Counted from the first letter of the stretch, positions 1-8,135 are shown. The stretch is DNA of 64,000 nt from CAYRGG01 sp964423745 (GCA_964423745.1 CAYRGG010000005.1:1-64000), one strand, 5' to 3'. Notes: generated by a model from the sequence alone, not told the origin. A program made the numbers and translations.

Positions 1-744
1 GCCACCACCGACCGCTACGAAAAGACGGTGACTACTCCCATGGTGGCGCTCATCTATCAACCCCGTGCATGGGTGTCCCTATACGCCAGCTATATCGAAG
101 GATTCGAACAAGGCGGTCAGGCTCCCATCGGCACCGTTAACGCCAACGAGGTGCTTGACCCTACCGAAAGCGAACAAATCGAAGCCGGTGTCAAGGCCGA
201 ATTTGGAGAATATGCCCTAGTTACATTCGCAGGCTTTGAAATTGACCGAGCCCTCGAGTTCATCGATGACAATAATCGCTATGTGCAATCAGGCCGACAA
301 GTTCATCGTGGCTTGGAGTTGAGCATAAGTGGCGAACCTTTAATGGGTTTACAGGTGATCGGCAGCGCACTGCTCCTCGATGCGGAACAGCGTAAGACCG
401 GGGATCCAGAGCTGGATGGTAATCGTCCCCGGTTTGTCGCGGAAGAAGCTTTTTCTCTGTATGCCGATTATCAAATCCCAGGGGTGCCAGGGCTGAGCGC
501 CAATGGCGGTATTTTTTACGTGGGAGATCGGGCGGTTAACGATGGCAACAGTGATTTCGCCGACAGCTACACCCGTTTAGATCTAGGTCTAAAGTATGCA
601 ACTACCCTAGCAAGCCGAGAAACAATTTTTAGGCTAAATGTGGAAAATGTCACCGATGAATCTTACTGGAACTCATTTGACTTTGGTGGCGCCTATTTAG
701 GGCGGCCGCGCACCGTGACCGCGAGTTTGCAACTAGACTTTTAA
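1..744 (+). CDS. TonB-dependent receptor, C-terminal part (5' end outside window)
   Basis: The reading frame is open from base 1, so the gene starts upstream of the window. The visible 247 residues are the last third of an outer-membrane beta-barrel: alternating amphipathic strands, a TonB-receptor-like penultimate segment (LNVENVTDESYWNS) and a terminal phenylalanine (SLQLDF), the usual signal for Bam-dependent insertion. It resembles the C-terminus of the receptor at 9642-12083 (shared patterns such as GG.AP, ANA.EVL and R.LEF), so the two are probably paralogues. The substrate, presumably a ferric siderophore, cannot be read from this part. No signalling genes are visible on its downstream side. 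Confidence 0.88.
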   Translation, partial: ATTDRYEKTVTTPMVALIYQPRAWVSLYASYIEGFEQGGQAPIGTVNANEVLDPTESEQIEAGVKAEFGEYALVTFAGFEIDRALEFIDDNNRYVQSGRQVHRGLELSISGEPLMGLQVIGSALLLDAEQRKTGDPELDGNRPRFVAEEAFSLYADYQIPGVPGLSANGGIFYVGDRAVNDGNSDFADSYTRLDLGLKYATTLASRETIFRLNVENVTDESYWNSFDFGGAYLGRPRTVTASLQLDF

Positions 745-1011
745 TCCAGGCTGCCAAAGCTAGTGTCCACTAAGAATTATACAGCAGGCTAGATGCTTGG
801 TTACGCTCTGCTAAAACAAACTTTCTTTGTGTCAATAACCATCTGAAATTTTTTAATTATTTACTGAGTAAACACGACATGTTGCAAAGAGAATCAGGGC
901 GGATATAAAGGGCTGTAAATAAACCTCTGGAGCGTTTTCCCTTGGATTGTACACAAGACAACCGAGGCGAGGCGCGTGGAGTGTACATGCCAGTACAAAT
1001 GGGTTGCCAGT

Positions 1012-1320
1012 TCATGTGAGACGGCCTTTTAGTTGCGCCATGAGATCCATGCGCTCATGAAAGATGGCAATCACCAGTATCGGCAATCCTTCGCGCATCA
1101 GGCCAAACAGATAATGATGCTGGCAGTGTTTGACTCTTAAGGCCGGATGGATGTCCTCCAGTGTTTCGTAATGCCCGTAGCCGTTGGCGAGGGCGTCCAT
1201 ACCGCGCTCAACTTCTTGTGTATAGTTGCGTACCTGATCTGCCCCCCACCGTCTTAAGGTGTATCTGATAACCTCATGTAAATCTTCTTCAGCATCCAGA
1301 CTGAGTTCATAGGATATCAT
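1012..1320 (-). CDS. ParE/RelE-superfamily toxin
   Basis: This 102-aa protein has the ParE layout: an N-terminal helix with a DAEEDL motif, a helix ending in the RRWG region, a basic strand (LRVKHCQHHYLFG) and a C-terminal HERMDLMAQL segment typical of ParE toxins that poison gyrase or cut mRNA. Its ATG overlaps the stop of the upstream antitoxin gene by one base (TGATG), so the two are translationally coupled. No frameshift or internal stop is seen and the length is normal, so the toxin looks functional. Whether it targets gyrase or the ribosome cannot be decided from sequence. Confidence 0.82.
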   Translation of the reverse strand: MISYELSLDAEEDLHEVIRYTLRRWGADQVRNYTQEVERGMDALANGYGHYETLEDIHPALRVKHCQHHYLFGLMREGLPILVIAIFHERMDLMAQLKGRLT

Positions 1321-1580
1321 CAGCGATTGCTTTCAGCCCTTAGGGCTTCCTCAGTGATCTGTGCGACGGACTTAGTGGACACAGCGCCACCCTCCGCAGA
1401 GGCTATACGTTCCTGAAGCAAGGTTTTCAGTTCTTCCCAACCGTCTTGCCCCCCATCGGATGTGTTTTCAGGAAATAACCGCTCTAGTACATACTCCTTG
1501 ATGGATTTACCCTGCATTGCCGCCAAAGCTTTGATCTGCTGGTGTTGTTCACCACTGATATCAATGGTAAGTCGGCTCAT
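1320..1580 (-). CDS. Antitoxin partner of the ParE-like toxin
   Basis: An 86-aa protein immediately upstream of, and overlapping by one base, the ParE-like toxin gene. The N-terminal 30 residues (SRLTIDISGEQHQQIKAL) fit a ribbon-helix-helix DNA-binding fold: a short strand followed by two helices. The C-terminal half is charged and probably disordered, as expected for the toxin-neutralising arm. It should bind the toxin and autoregulate the operon from the AT-rich region just upstream (1590-1670). The exact antitoxin family was not resolved. Confidence 0.75.
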   Translation of the reverse strand: MSRLTIDISGEQHQQIKALAAMQGKSIKEYVLERLFPENTSDGGQDGWEELKTLLQERIASAEGGAVSTKSVAQITEEALRAESNR

Positions 1581-1976
1581 CGTGATCTACCTCTATACTT
1601 ATACTTTTTTTACCATAACAAACTATGTAAAAACATACAAATGTTACTTTATACACTTTTACATTTGCGATCTCTGATGCAAACCTGTGCCAAAAATCTC
1701 AAAACCGTTAGGAAATAATTTATGAGTTTTACCGCGGCAGGTGTGTCAAGAAATAGCCAGTGTGGGATTTACTATGGGTTGCCTCACATCCGGTTAGGTT
1801 ACGTACGGTATGGTCTACATATAACCTACACCAATCCAGTCCCCATGGAGAGGTGTCTATCGGTGCTTGCCGTCCATGGCACTGGATTCTCGCCAGTCCA
1901 TGGCGAGTATGTCAAGAGGGTGAATTGCGCATTTAGAGGATGACTTTCCAGCTCGTGTCCAGTATCGCTTACATGT
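1581..1976. other. Intergenic region, no gene recognised
   Basis: The first 100 bases are AT-rich and probably hold the promoter of the TA operon at 1580. From about 1850 to 1910 there are nested CCATGG-centred short inverted repeats (GTCCATGGCACTGGA and CCAGTCCATGGCGAG), which could be a degenerate mobile-element end. A 73-codon open frame at 1722-1943 has no recognisable domain and is not called as a gene. Confidence 0.4.
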
Positions 1977-4382
1977 TTAAAATCTAACCGATAAACTCAA
2001 ATCCACGGTGCGCGGCTGTCCGCGCTGTGCGCCTTCCGTAAAGCCGCCTACGAAGTATTCTTCGTCAAATAGATTACGCACGTTCAGCTGAGCGGTCGCA
2101 TCTAGCCCCGCCAAGCTGAAATCGTACCAGGCACCGAGGTCAACGGTCACAAAGTCAGGTAGCTTTACCTCATTGGCTGTATCGACGAATCGGCTTGACT
2201 CGCGAAACACGCCACCGCCCACGGTCAAGATATTATTCCGTTGATTAAGCACGTCGTAGGTGAGCCAAAGACTGCCCTTGAATTCCGGCAGCTCCGGGTT
2301 GCGGTTGCCTTCCTCGCCCGCCACATTGGTTTCGGTGATCTCGCTATCGATATAGGACGCGGAGGCATAGATATTAAACCGCTCGGCGAGCTGGCCCGAG
2401 AGATCAAACTCGACGCCGCGGCTGCGTACCTCGCCGGTTTGAATGCTAAAGTCTGGATCGACTGGGTCAGGGGTGAGGACATTAGTTTGGGTTATTTGGT
2501 AAACAGACAGCGTCGCGGCGGCATCGCCACCGAACAATTCATGTTTTAACCCGATTTCAAACTGCTCGCCTTCGGAGGGTTCAAAACTCTGACCGGAGCG
2601 GTCTGTGCCTCCCACCGGTTGGAACGAGGTCGCATAGCTGGCGTAGACCGAAGTGTCAGGGGTGAATTGATACAGGGTACCGAGCCTTGGCGTAATGGCA
2701 TCATCCTCCACGCCGCCGCCGAAATTATCGCTGCTGTCGGCCGCCGTATAGCGAAGCGTTCCAACCAGTTTTAGCGTATCTTCGATCACCCAGGCTTCGT
2801 CTTGAAGATAAACGCCCCATTCGTCGAGTTCGAGCTCAAAGGGCTCTAGCTCGCCGAGCGGAGGTTCTGGTACGTCGCTATCGCCGGGTCCGGCGACGGG
2901 CGCCGGAAAGCCGCCGGTAAAATTGAAGCTACTATCATCGTCTTCATAGCGCCGATAGTCGGCCCCAAACAACAGGGTATGCTGGGTGATGCCGATGGAG
3001 AACTCATGGATAACGTTGCCCTCCACGCTAATCTGCTCGTTTTCTAGATCTCTAAACGAGTAAAACCGGCTCCGTACATCAGCGGAGGGATTGTCATTGA
3101 AAAAAAAGCGTAACGTCGACTCATCGAGCAGCCGACGTTTCCAAGCCACGTTGAGGTTGGCCCGGGTTGTCACGCTGGGCGTGTAGTCGAATTTTACACT
3201 GGCAAAGGTCTCCTCGGTCTTCTTAAAAGCAAAATCGGCTTGATAATCGGTATCCAAATCAAACCGAGGATCGGGTCGCCCATCGAGAATAGGCGTGCTA
3301 AAGATTGGCCGCACGTCGATTTTGGTCCACTCGAAGCTAGCGTCGATTTTCAGATTCTCGGTGGGAAACAGCGTTAGCGACGGCGCCAGGAGATAGCGAT
3401 CATCGTCGCCGTTATCGACATAGGTATCGGTGCTGTCAACCGAGCCGATAAAACGAAACAGTGCCCGCTCAGTACCCAGCGGGCCGGTGGTGTCAATAAC
3501 AGCGGAGAGGGTGTCAAAGCTGCCGACGCCTAACTCGGCCTCATAGCGGGGGTTGGGTAGCGGCCGCTTGGTAACGATATTCACCAGGCCGCCCGGTTCA
3601 AGCTGCCCATAGAGCAGTGACGATGGCCCTTTCAACACCTCTACCCGCTCGATGTTGGTAAAAATTTGTTGACCCGAATCGGATAGCCTGACGCCATCTT
3701 TAAAGATATCTCGCACATTAAAACCACGTATATTGGAAACGCTCTGACTGCCAACGTTAAAGTCATTATCGGTTCCGGCCGCCCCAGCCACGTTGCGCAG
3801 CACGTCATTGAAGGTCTGTACCTGCTGATCTTCAATCAAATCGGCAGGGACCACCTGCACCGCAGCGGGGATTTCCATAATCGGCGTGCCGGTTTTTGTG
3901 GCGGTGGCCGAGCGGGTGGCGCGGTAGCCGTCCACCGGTCCGGTGGGATTTTCTAGCGTATCGGCTTCAACGGCAATCGGCCCTAACCTCACTGTTGCGT
4001 CCTCTTGTTGCGTCCCGGCGCGAGTTAGGGTCACGGTAGTGGCGCCGGTAAATTGGTAGGATACGCCGGTACCCGCTAGCAGCCGCACGAGGCCCTGTTC
4101 CGGGGTAAAGTTGCCGCGTAACCCATCGCTCATTACCCCTTCCATGCTTGCCGTGGTATAAGCTAGCTGCAGGCCGGACTGCTCAGCGAAGGCTCGTAGC
4201 GCCGCAGGCAGCGGCTGCGGCGGGATGTCGAAGCTCACGCTAGCCTGAGCGAGCCGCAGGGGTTCCTCCGCTATCGCTGGCGGCGTAAACGCTAAGCCAG
4301 TGCTGACCACTAGCGCGGCGGCTAGCGAATGGAAGGACGGGTAGGGGTGCCTAGGGCGAGAAGAAAAAGCTTGGTTAACCAT
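1977..4382 (-). CDS. TonB-dependent siderophore receptor with STN signalling domain
   Basis: An 801-aa outer-membrane receptor. Residues 1-38 are a signal peptide ending near PAIA. Residues about 48-118 form the secretin/TonB short N-terminal (STN) domain that contacts FecR in the periplasm. The plug spans about 160-275 (PAAVQVVPADLI, RGFNVRD, LKGPSSLLYG, GGLVNIVTKRP) and is followed by a 22-strand barrel ending in SLSVRF. The plug signature is that of the siderophore-receptor family (FhuA/FoxA/FpvA group); the exact ligand is not predictable. It is the third gene of a sigma-fecR-receptor transcription unit on the minus strand, so it should both import its ferric siderophore and signal its presence to the sigma factor at 5573-6073. 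Confidence 0.93.
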   Translation of the reverse strand: MVNQAFSSRPRHPYPSFHSLAAALVVSTGLAFTPPAIAEEPLRLAQASVSFDIPPQPLPAALRAFAEQSGLQLAYTTASMEGVMSDGLRGNFTPEQGLVRLLAGTGVSYQFTGATTVTLTRAGTQQEDATVRLGPIAVEADTLENPTGPVDGYRATRSATATKTGTPIMEIPAAVQVVPADLIEDQQVQTFNDVLRNVAGAAGTDNDFNVGSQSVSNIRGFNVRDIFKDGVRLSDSGQQIFTNIERVEVLKGPSSLLYGQLEPGGLVNIVTKRPLPNPRYEAELGVGSFDTLSAVIDTTGPLGTERALFRFIGSVDSTDTYVDNGDDDRYLLAPSLTLFPTENLKIDASFEWTKIDVRPIFSTPILDGRPDPRFDLDTDYQADFAFKKTEETFASVKFDYTPSVTTRANLNVAWKRRLLDESTLRFFFNDNPSADVRSRFYSFRDLENEQISVEGNVIHEFSIGITQHTLLFGADYRRYEDDDSSFNFTGGFPAPVAGPGDSDVPEPPLGELEPFELELDEWGVYLQDEAWVIEDTLKLVGTLRYTAADSSDNFGGGVEDDAITPRLGTLYQFTPDTSVYASYATSFQPVGGTDRSGQSFEPSEGEQFEIGLKHELFGGDAAATLSVYQITQTNVLTPDPVDPDFSIQTGEVRSRGVEFDLSGQLAERFNIYASASYIDSEITETNVAGEEGNRNPELPEFKGSLWLTYDVLNQRNNILTVGGGVFRESSRFVDTANEVKLPDFVTVDLGAWYDFSLAGLDATAQLNVRNLFDEEYFVGGFTEGAQRGQPRTVDLSLSVRF

Positions 4383-4510
4383 GTTTATCTAATCCGGTTG
4401 TTGTCAGTATAGTTGATGGGAGCGAATCAGTAATGCGAGTGCTTATTGTTTACACTACCCATACCATTAAGACGAACAACCCCCAGGGTCACCCAAGGGC
4501 AAGACGGCAA

Positions 4511-5533
4511 TCAGTGTAAAAAAACCAGATACTCAGTGAACCGCGCCACTTGTAAGCCCTGAGTGGCGGCCAGGGCCTCTAGGGCGTCGTCAAGCTGGGA
4601 TAAAGAAAACACCCCACTGACCGGCTTAGCCCTTTCGCTGGATAGGTTAATGATTTGGCCCGGATGGTAGCGGTCTAGCTCGGCAATGGCTTGGGCAAAT
4701 GGCGCCCCGTCGAATATTAGCGTGCCGCGCCGCCAGGCCCCAATCACCGTAAGATCTACCTGGCGTGGTGTGCTCATCCCATTGGCACCGCTATAGCGAA
4801 TCTGCTGACCTTGGCTTAGATCCAGCGTTACAGCATGATTTTCATGGGCTTCAGCGGCGCTAGCGCTGACCTTGACCGCTCCCTGGGTAACCGTCACCGC
4901 CACCCGTTCGTCGGTGTAGCGGACGATGAATCCTGTGCCGGTGGCCTGGATCAAACCGTTTGCAGCGCTGACTTGAAATGGTCTATCTAGTTCAGCACGT
5001 ACCTGAAATTCCGCCTCACCGGCGATGAGCTGCACCTGGCGCTGGGTGTTGGAGTAGCCCACCGCCAAGGCAGTGTTGGTGTTGAGCCGCGCACGGCTGC
5101 CGTCGGGCAGCATTATGGTCGCTTGCTCGCCAACACCGGTACGGTAATCTGCTTGCAACCAGTGATGGTAATCCCTCGCCAATAGCGCCACCGCCACCAC
5201 TACGGCGCACAGCGCAGTGACCGCTGTCTTCAGTGGCCAGCGCCTACCCGGCGCCACGTCTACGCCATACAGATCGGTGGCGACGGCAGTACGCGGGGGG
5301 GGCTCGGCAGGCGCTTCATCTGCTGCAAAATCCTGGCGCAGCGTCTCTAAGTCCTGCCACAACCCTTTGAGGTGCTCGAAAGCGGCCCGGTTGCCAGCGT
5401 CGCACGCTTGCCAGTGCTGTAACGCCGCTAGCTCGTCGGCGCTCATGTCACCGGAAGTGAGGCGGATTAACCATTCCTGCGCTGCGTCTGCCTGTGCCTT
5501 GGTAAAAGAGTGCTGATCGGGACGTTGGGTCAT
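4511..5533 (-). CDS. FecR-family anti-sigma/sigma regulator
   Basis: A 340-aa inner-membrane signal transducer. The N-terminal cytoplasmic part (about 1-90) carries the anti-sigma region with the DUF4880-like pattern EWLIRLTSGDMSADELAAL and an AFEHLKGLW helix. One transmembrane helix lies near 98-118 (TAVTALCAVVVAVALLA). The periplasmic FecR domain follows (TGVGEQATIMLPDGS, LNTNTALAV, GEAEFQVR) with a C-terminal STN-interacting tail ending in EYLVFLH. It lies between its sigma factor and its receptor, 128 bp upstream of the receptor start. It is expected to hold the sigma factor until the liganded receptor signals through TonB. Confidence 0.92.
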   Translation of the reverse strand: MTQRPDQHSFTKAQADAAQEWLIRLTSGDMSADELAALQHWQACDAGNRAAFEHLKGLWQDLETLRQDFAADEAPAEPPPRTAVATDLYGVDVAPGRRWPLKTAVTALCAVVVAVALLARDYHHWLQADYRTGVGEQATIMLPDGSRARLNTNTALAVGYSNTQRQVQLIAGEAEFQVRAELDRPFQVSAANGLIQATGTGFIVRYTDERVAVTVTQGAVKVSASAAEAHENHAVTLDLSQGQQIRYSGANGMSTPRQVDLTVIGAWRRGTLIFDGAPFAQAIAELDRYHPGQIINLSSERAKPVSGVFSLSQLDDALEALAATQGLQVARFTEYLVFLH

Positions 5534-5572
5534 GAGGCAGAATCGCGGTTTGACCAGTGCGCCGGGGCGGAT

Positions 5573-6073
5573 TTAAAGGTGATCATCATGACGGCGTAGG
5601 CATTCTAAAACCCGACGGATGTGGTTTTCCACCGTGGTTGTAGAGATGCTCAGTTCGGTGGCGATCTGCTTGTGAGAGCGGCCCTCAAACCGGTTGAGGT
5701 AAAAAATCCTGCGGCTCAGCGGGGGCAGCCCCCTTACCACAGTCCCCAGCGTTCGCATCCGCTGGTGGGCCGTGACAATACGCTCGGGGGTTAGGGCGTT
5801 TTCCCGGCTCCACAGCAGCTCGCCAACCTCATCGAGAATAGCCGCGTGGCGAATTTCAGTGCGTAAATAGTCGGTAGCCAGGTTGGCAGCCATGGAAAAA
5901 AGATAGGCACGTAGGTTTTTAATCGGTACCAACCGGTCCGTGTGCAGCAACTTAAGATAAAGGTCTTGGGCCAAGTCTGCCGCGGTGTGCGGGCAGCGCA
6001 CCCGCTTATATAAAAAATGGACCAGGGCTAGTTCGTTTTCCCGGTAGACCTGTAGTAGCGCTTCGCTCATCAC
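5573..6073 (-). CDS. ECF RNA polymerase sigma factor, FecI type
   Basis: A 166-aa extracytoplasmic-function sigma factor with region 2 (LVHFLYKRVRCPHTAADLAQDLYLKLL) in its first 60 residues and region 4 (LPPLSRRIFYLNRFEGRSHKQIA, then a helix-turn-helix) at about 110-160. It is the first gene of the sigma-fecR-receptor unit and should direct RNA polymerase to the receptor promoter at about 4390-4500. No clear Fur box could be assigned upstream; the 6180-6290 region is AT-rich. It overlaps nothing and looks intact. Confidence 0.93.
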   Translation of the reverse strand: MMSEALLQVYRENELALVHFLYKRVRCPHTAADLAQDLYLKLLHTDRLVPIKNLRAYLFSMAANLATDYLRTEIRHAAILDEVGELLWSRENALTPERIVTAHQRMRTLGTVVRGLPPLSRRIFYLNRFEGRSHKQIATELSISTTTVENHIRRVLECLRRHDDHL

Positions 6074-6382
6074 CCCAGGAACTAGCGACGGGAAACCGTC
6101 GGCGCTGTTGCCTCACGCCCATTTTTACACGGTGTTGGCCAATGTCGCGCTTCCGGCGTTGACGACTTGTTCAACGACTTATTTATGCAACAAAACCCTA
6201 TGAATTCCATTAAACTTTTTTTCTTCTGTTTTTTAAATGATGTGTTTTTTCTATAGCTTTTTTATTCCTGAAACCATATTTTTTAGCCGTGTCTCATCTG
6301 CTGTGTTGACTCAAATACTATTTGTCAGTACAAAACCTAGAAGCTAGATCAATAAGTCTAGGTCGAAGAGGATGTTAAGCAA
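6074..6382. other. AT-rich intergenic region upstream of sigma factor gene
   Basis: This stretch holds the presumed promoter of the minus-strand sigma operon. From about 6180 to 6290 it is dominated by T runs. No coding frame with family resemblance was seen. It separates the iron locus from the start of the TA and cassette cluster. Confidence 0.4.
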
Positions 6383-6534
6383 CTACGGCATATCAATATC
6401 AAGATCTTTGCAAATCTTACGGGCCATCAAATCCTTTATCTCGTTGTGTCGTGGAACTGCCGTTACTTTTCCTGTTACAGTGTTTTTCCAAATCGAATGT
6501 CGCTATCCCTCTCTCAATAACTCACAGTTAAGTA
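6383..6534 (-). pseudogene. hicA toxin remnant
   Basis: Translated on the minus strand, the last 36 codons before the TAG at 6383-6385 read RHSIWKNTVTGKV, then TAVPRHNEIKDLMARKIC, then KDLDIDMP. This is the C-terminus of HicA-type mRNA interferases (consensus HS.W.NP.T, PRH.EI..LARKIC.DL). Upstream the frame continues as CELLREG and then hits a TAG exactly where the next HicA residue should be. The start region is missing, replaced by the element at 6540-6672. The adjacent hicB-like gene is intact, so this is a degraded partner toxin. Confidence 0.7.
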
Positions 6535-6539
6535 AAACG

Positions 6540-6672
6540 CCCTAAGTTATTTGGTGTTATTGAAGGGCCTTCGCCGTTGGGAGACGGCGATGGAGCGTAC
6601 ACGGATGTATTCACAGCGTTCCTGAGATAATGCCGGATAACTTACAGGCAGGTACTTAGTCGCTGACAAGTG
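6540..6672. repeat. Small palindromic repeat element inside the hicBA remnant
   Basis: A hairpin at 6571-6588 (CGCCGT / ACGGCG arms around TGGGAG) is followed by GGAGCGTACACGGATGTATT and CACAGCGT. The second half resembles part of the inverted-repeat element at 59854-59974 (CAGGGACGTGTTTACGGCGT). The block sits where the 5' half of hicA should be, so it may have been inserted there or joined by deletion. It has no coding capacity. Confidence 0.4.
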
Positions 6673-7011
6673 TCGAATCAATTGACTCCTTTTCATATAA
6701 CAAGCGGTATTTCTTCAAAGTCTTTTTCAGCCTCCTTTATGGCTGTTTGGCGATGAATTTCTAAAATATCCTTAGCCGCTTGCTTAAGACTAAGTATCAG
6801 TTCATTTTTACTCCTTTCCTGCGCATTAGCCCCTGGAATTTCTTCAATCCAGCCAATCCACCAATCGCCATCCTTTTTGATAATAGCCGTGAACTCTGCT
6901 TTCATAGTTGCATGTGCCTTATTTCATGAATGTACAACATGTTTTCTTAGCTTAAGATCAAGCCAATCTGCCGTAAGCGCAGCGCACGGTCGGATTGAGC
7001 GCCTTGTTGGG
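6673..7011. repeat. 339-bp exact direct repeat, copy 1 (hicB plus attC-like tail)
   Basis: By eye this segment is identical to 7791-8129 (constant offset of 1118 bases). It contains a complete hicB-like gene and ends in an attC-like tail whose last seven bases with the next base read GTTGGGT. Sequence on either side differs between the copies, so the repeat is a discrete unit. This is what a duplicated gene cassette would look like. Confidence 0.85.
6693..6905 (-). CDS. HicB-like antitoxin, copy 1
   Basis: A 70-aa protein of the HicB/UPF0150 type: a partial RNase-H-like fold starting KAEFTAIIKKDGDWWIGW, then EEIPGANAQ (the family's PGA/PGC turn), then a helical LKQAAKDILE segment. It normally neutralises HicA, an mRNA-cleaving toxin encoded next to it. 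Here the downstream hicA is only a remnant (6383-6534), so this is an orphan antitoxin unless a partner lies elsewhere. The encoded protein is identical to that at 7811-8023. Confidence 0.78.
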   Translation of the reverse strand: MKAEFTAIIKKDGDWWIGWIEEIPGANAQERSKNELILSLKQAAKDILEIHRQTAIKEAEKDFEEIPLVI

Positions 7012-7012
7012 T
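6950..7012. other. attC-like recombination site, degenerate (copy 1)
   Basis: A GTTRRRY core (GTTGGGT, 7006-7012) closes a 63-base imperfect inverted repeat whose inner arms are CCAATCTGCC and GGTCGGATTG. The opposite end reads GCTTAAG, one base off the RYYYAAC consensus. The layout (outer R boxes, inner L boxes, GC-rich loop) is that of an integron attC site, but the left box is imperfect. It lies at the end of the 339-bp repeat. Confidence 0.55.
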
Positions 7013-7019
7013 GCATTTC

Positions 7020-7262
7020 TTATGTATTTAACTCTAAGGACTTCTTTACAGCGAGAGGTACGCTGATGGGAACAAAACGCTCTGCCGAGTAGATATAGTC
7101 TTCACCACTCTCGTCAATGACTCGAATGTCGCCGTCTGCCGCTGCGTCTTCATCGGGCAGAACTCGATAGATCTTGTGCCGTTCCAGTGATGCTGGGTAA
7201 TCAGCGTTGTCGATACAGACAACATACTCAGTTGTTTTTCCCATTAATGCTGTCATGGTCAT
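7020..7262 (-). CDS. Conserved hypothetical small protein (downstream gene of a pair)
   Basis: An 80-aa acidic protein starting MTMTALMGKTTEYVV with pattern YPASLERHKIYRVLPDEDAA and DESGEDYIYSAERFVPI. It looks like a compact SH3-like or beta-barrel fold of the kind often annotated as hypothetical protein. The ATG at 7262 overlaps the stop of the upstream gene (ATGA), so the two are co-translated. The pair sits inside the cassette-like cluster on the strand opposite to attC reading direction. The function is unknown; a TA role is possible only by position. Confidence 0.6.
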   Translation of the reverse strand: MTMTALMGKTTEYVVCIDNADYPASLERHKIYRVLPDEDAAADGDIRVIDESGEDYIYSAERFVPISVPLAVKKSLELNT

Positions 7263-7495
7263 TCCAAGTAACGTTTTCGTTTCATTTCTCGCTTGCCAAT
7301 CCCATGGGCTTCGTACCAATGAAGTTCAGCCATGCGAACTTTACCTGTTCTCAAGCGGATCAGTGCCGTTCCCTTGAGCTTACGCCATTTAGCTCGTCCA
7401 TACTGCCGGTTTAATCGAGATAAGTCACGGATGCCGGGACCACGAGCGATGATCTCAACGCCAGTTATCTCACTGATAACATCAAAATCAGCCAT
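7259..7495 (-). CDS. Conserved hypothetical small basic protein (upstream gene of a pair)
   Basis: A 78-aa basic protein (ISEITGVEIIARGPGIRDL, then RKLKGTALIRL and a HWYEAHGIGKREMKRKRYL tail). Similar basic/acidic pairs are widespread as conserved hypotheticals. The tail rich in Lys and Arg could bind nucleic acid. It overlaps by four bases (ATGA) with the acidic partner downstream, a typical arrangement for two proteins that interact. No catalytic motif is recognisable. Confidence 0.6.
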   Translation of the reverse strand: MADFDVISEITGVEIIARGPGIRDLSRLNRQYGRAKWRKLKGTALIRLRTGKVRMAELHWYEAHGIGKREMKRKRYLE

Positions 7496-7523
7496 GCATA
7501 ATTATAGGGCACGTTTATCATCG

Positions 7524-7748
7524 AAAACCTAACCATTAATTATCGCTTCATTTGCCCTGCTATTAAACTCGCAAAGCAAGAATATCTTAACATCTACCCA
7601 TTTGGAGCTAATCTATCAAAATCCAACATAGTAGGTAGGTTGATAGAAACCGATGGGGAATTTGACACCACCGGCTGACCAAGTGGAACGAGAGCTGAAA
7701 GACACGTTGCCGCAGTTATGTAAGACCGCGACCAAGAAGTTATTCACG
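7524..7748. repeat. Diverged direct repeat with short ORF, copy 1
   Basis: This segment is about 90 percent identical to 9263-9471 by eye, with a 16-base indel near 7575. Both copies begin AAAACCTAACCATT directly after a gene pair; ACCTAAC fits the attC RYYYAAC box. Both contain a short plus-strand frame starting MGNLTPPADQVERELKDTL (7653-7769, 38 codons). Within that frame the two copies differ only at two synonymous positions, whereas the non-coding half carries most of the changes. The frame may be the start of a truncated transposase or other gene; its family was not recognised. Confidence 0.6.
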
Positions 7749-7790
7749 GTGGTAGGGGCGATGCACTAAGCACCCACATCAAACTGCCAG

Positions 7791-8129
7791 TCGAATCAAT
7801 TGACTCCTTTTCATATAACAAGCGGTATTTCTTCAAAGTCTTTTTCAGCCTCCTTTATGGCTGTTTGGCGATGAATTTCTAAAATATCCTTAGCCGCTTG
7901 CTTAAGACTAAGTATCAGTTCATTTTTACTCCTTTCCTGCGCATTAGCCCCTGGAATTTCTTCAATCCAGCCAATCCACCAATCGCCATCCTTTTTGATA
8001 ATAGCCGTGAACTCTGCTTTCATAGTTGCATGTGCCTTATTTCATGAATGTACAACATGTTTTCTTAGCTTAAGATCAAGCCAATCTGCCGTAAGCGCAG
8101 CGCACGGTCGGATTGAGCGCCTTGTTGGG
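7791..8129. repeat. 339-bp exact direct repeat, copy 2 (hicB plus attC-like tail)
   Basis: Identical by eye to 6673-7011. In this copy the core heptamer at the end reads GTTGGGC. The sequence downstream of the hicB gene (below 7791) does not contain any hicA-like frame, so this copy has lost the toxin altogether. Perfect identity implies a recent duplication or ongoing gene conversion. Confidence 0.85.
7811..8023 (-). CDS. HicB-like antitoxin, copy 2
   Basis: Encodes a 70-aa HicB-like protein identical to that at 6693-6905. It lies in the second 339-bp repeat, next to the RelE-like module at 8136-8602. No hicA partner is seen on its downstream side. Because both copies are identical and both lack an intact toxin, they may act as a spare antitoxin dose against a HicA encoded elsewhere, or may simply be passive cargo of a duplicated cassette. 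Confidence 0.76.
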   Translation of the reverse strand: MKAEFTAIIKKDGDWWIGWIEEIPGANAQERSKNELILSLKQAAKDILEIHRQTAIKEAEKDFEEIPLVI

Positions 8130-8130
8130 C
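8068..8130. other. attC-like recombination site, degenerate (copy 2)
   Basis: Same 63-base structure as at 6950-7012, here closing with a consensus GTTGGGC core (8124-8130). The left box (GCTTAAG) again deviates at one base from RYYYAAC. It separates the second hicB unit from the RelE-like module, as an attC site would separate two cassettes. Confidence 0.55.
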
Positions 8131-8135
8131 TCAAT

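Noticed and set aside
1796..1802. GTTAGGT considered as an attC core
   Set aside because: No pairing RYYYAAC box or stem is found within 60-140 bases upstream.
1722..1943. 73-codon frame upstream of the TonB receptor
   Set aside because: No domain, no ribosome-binding site, and overlaps CCATGG inverted repeats; probably non-coding.
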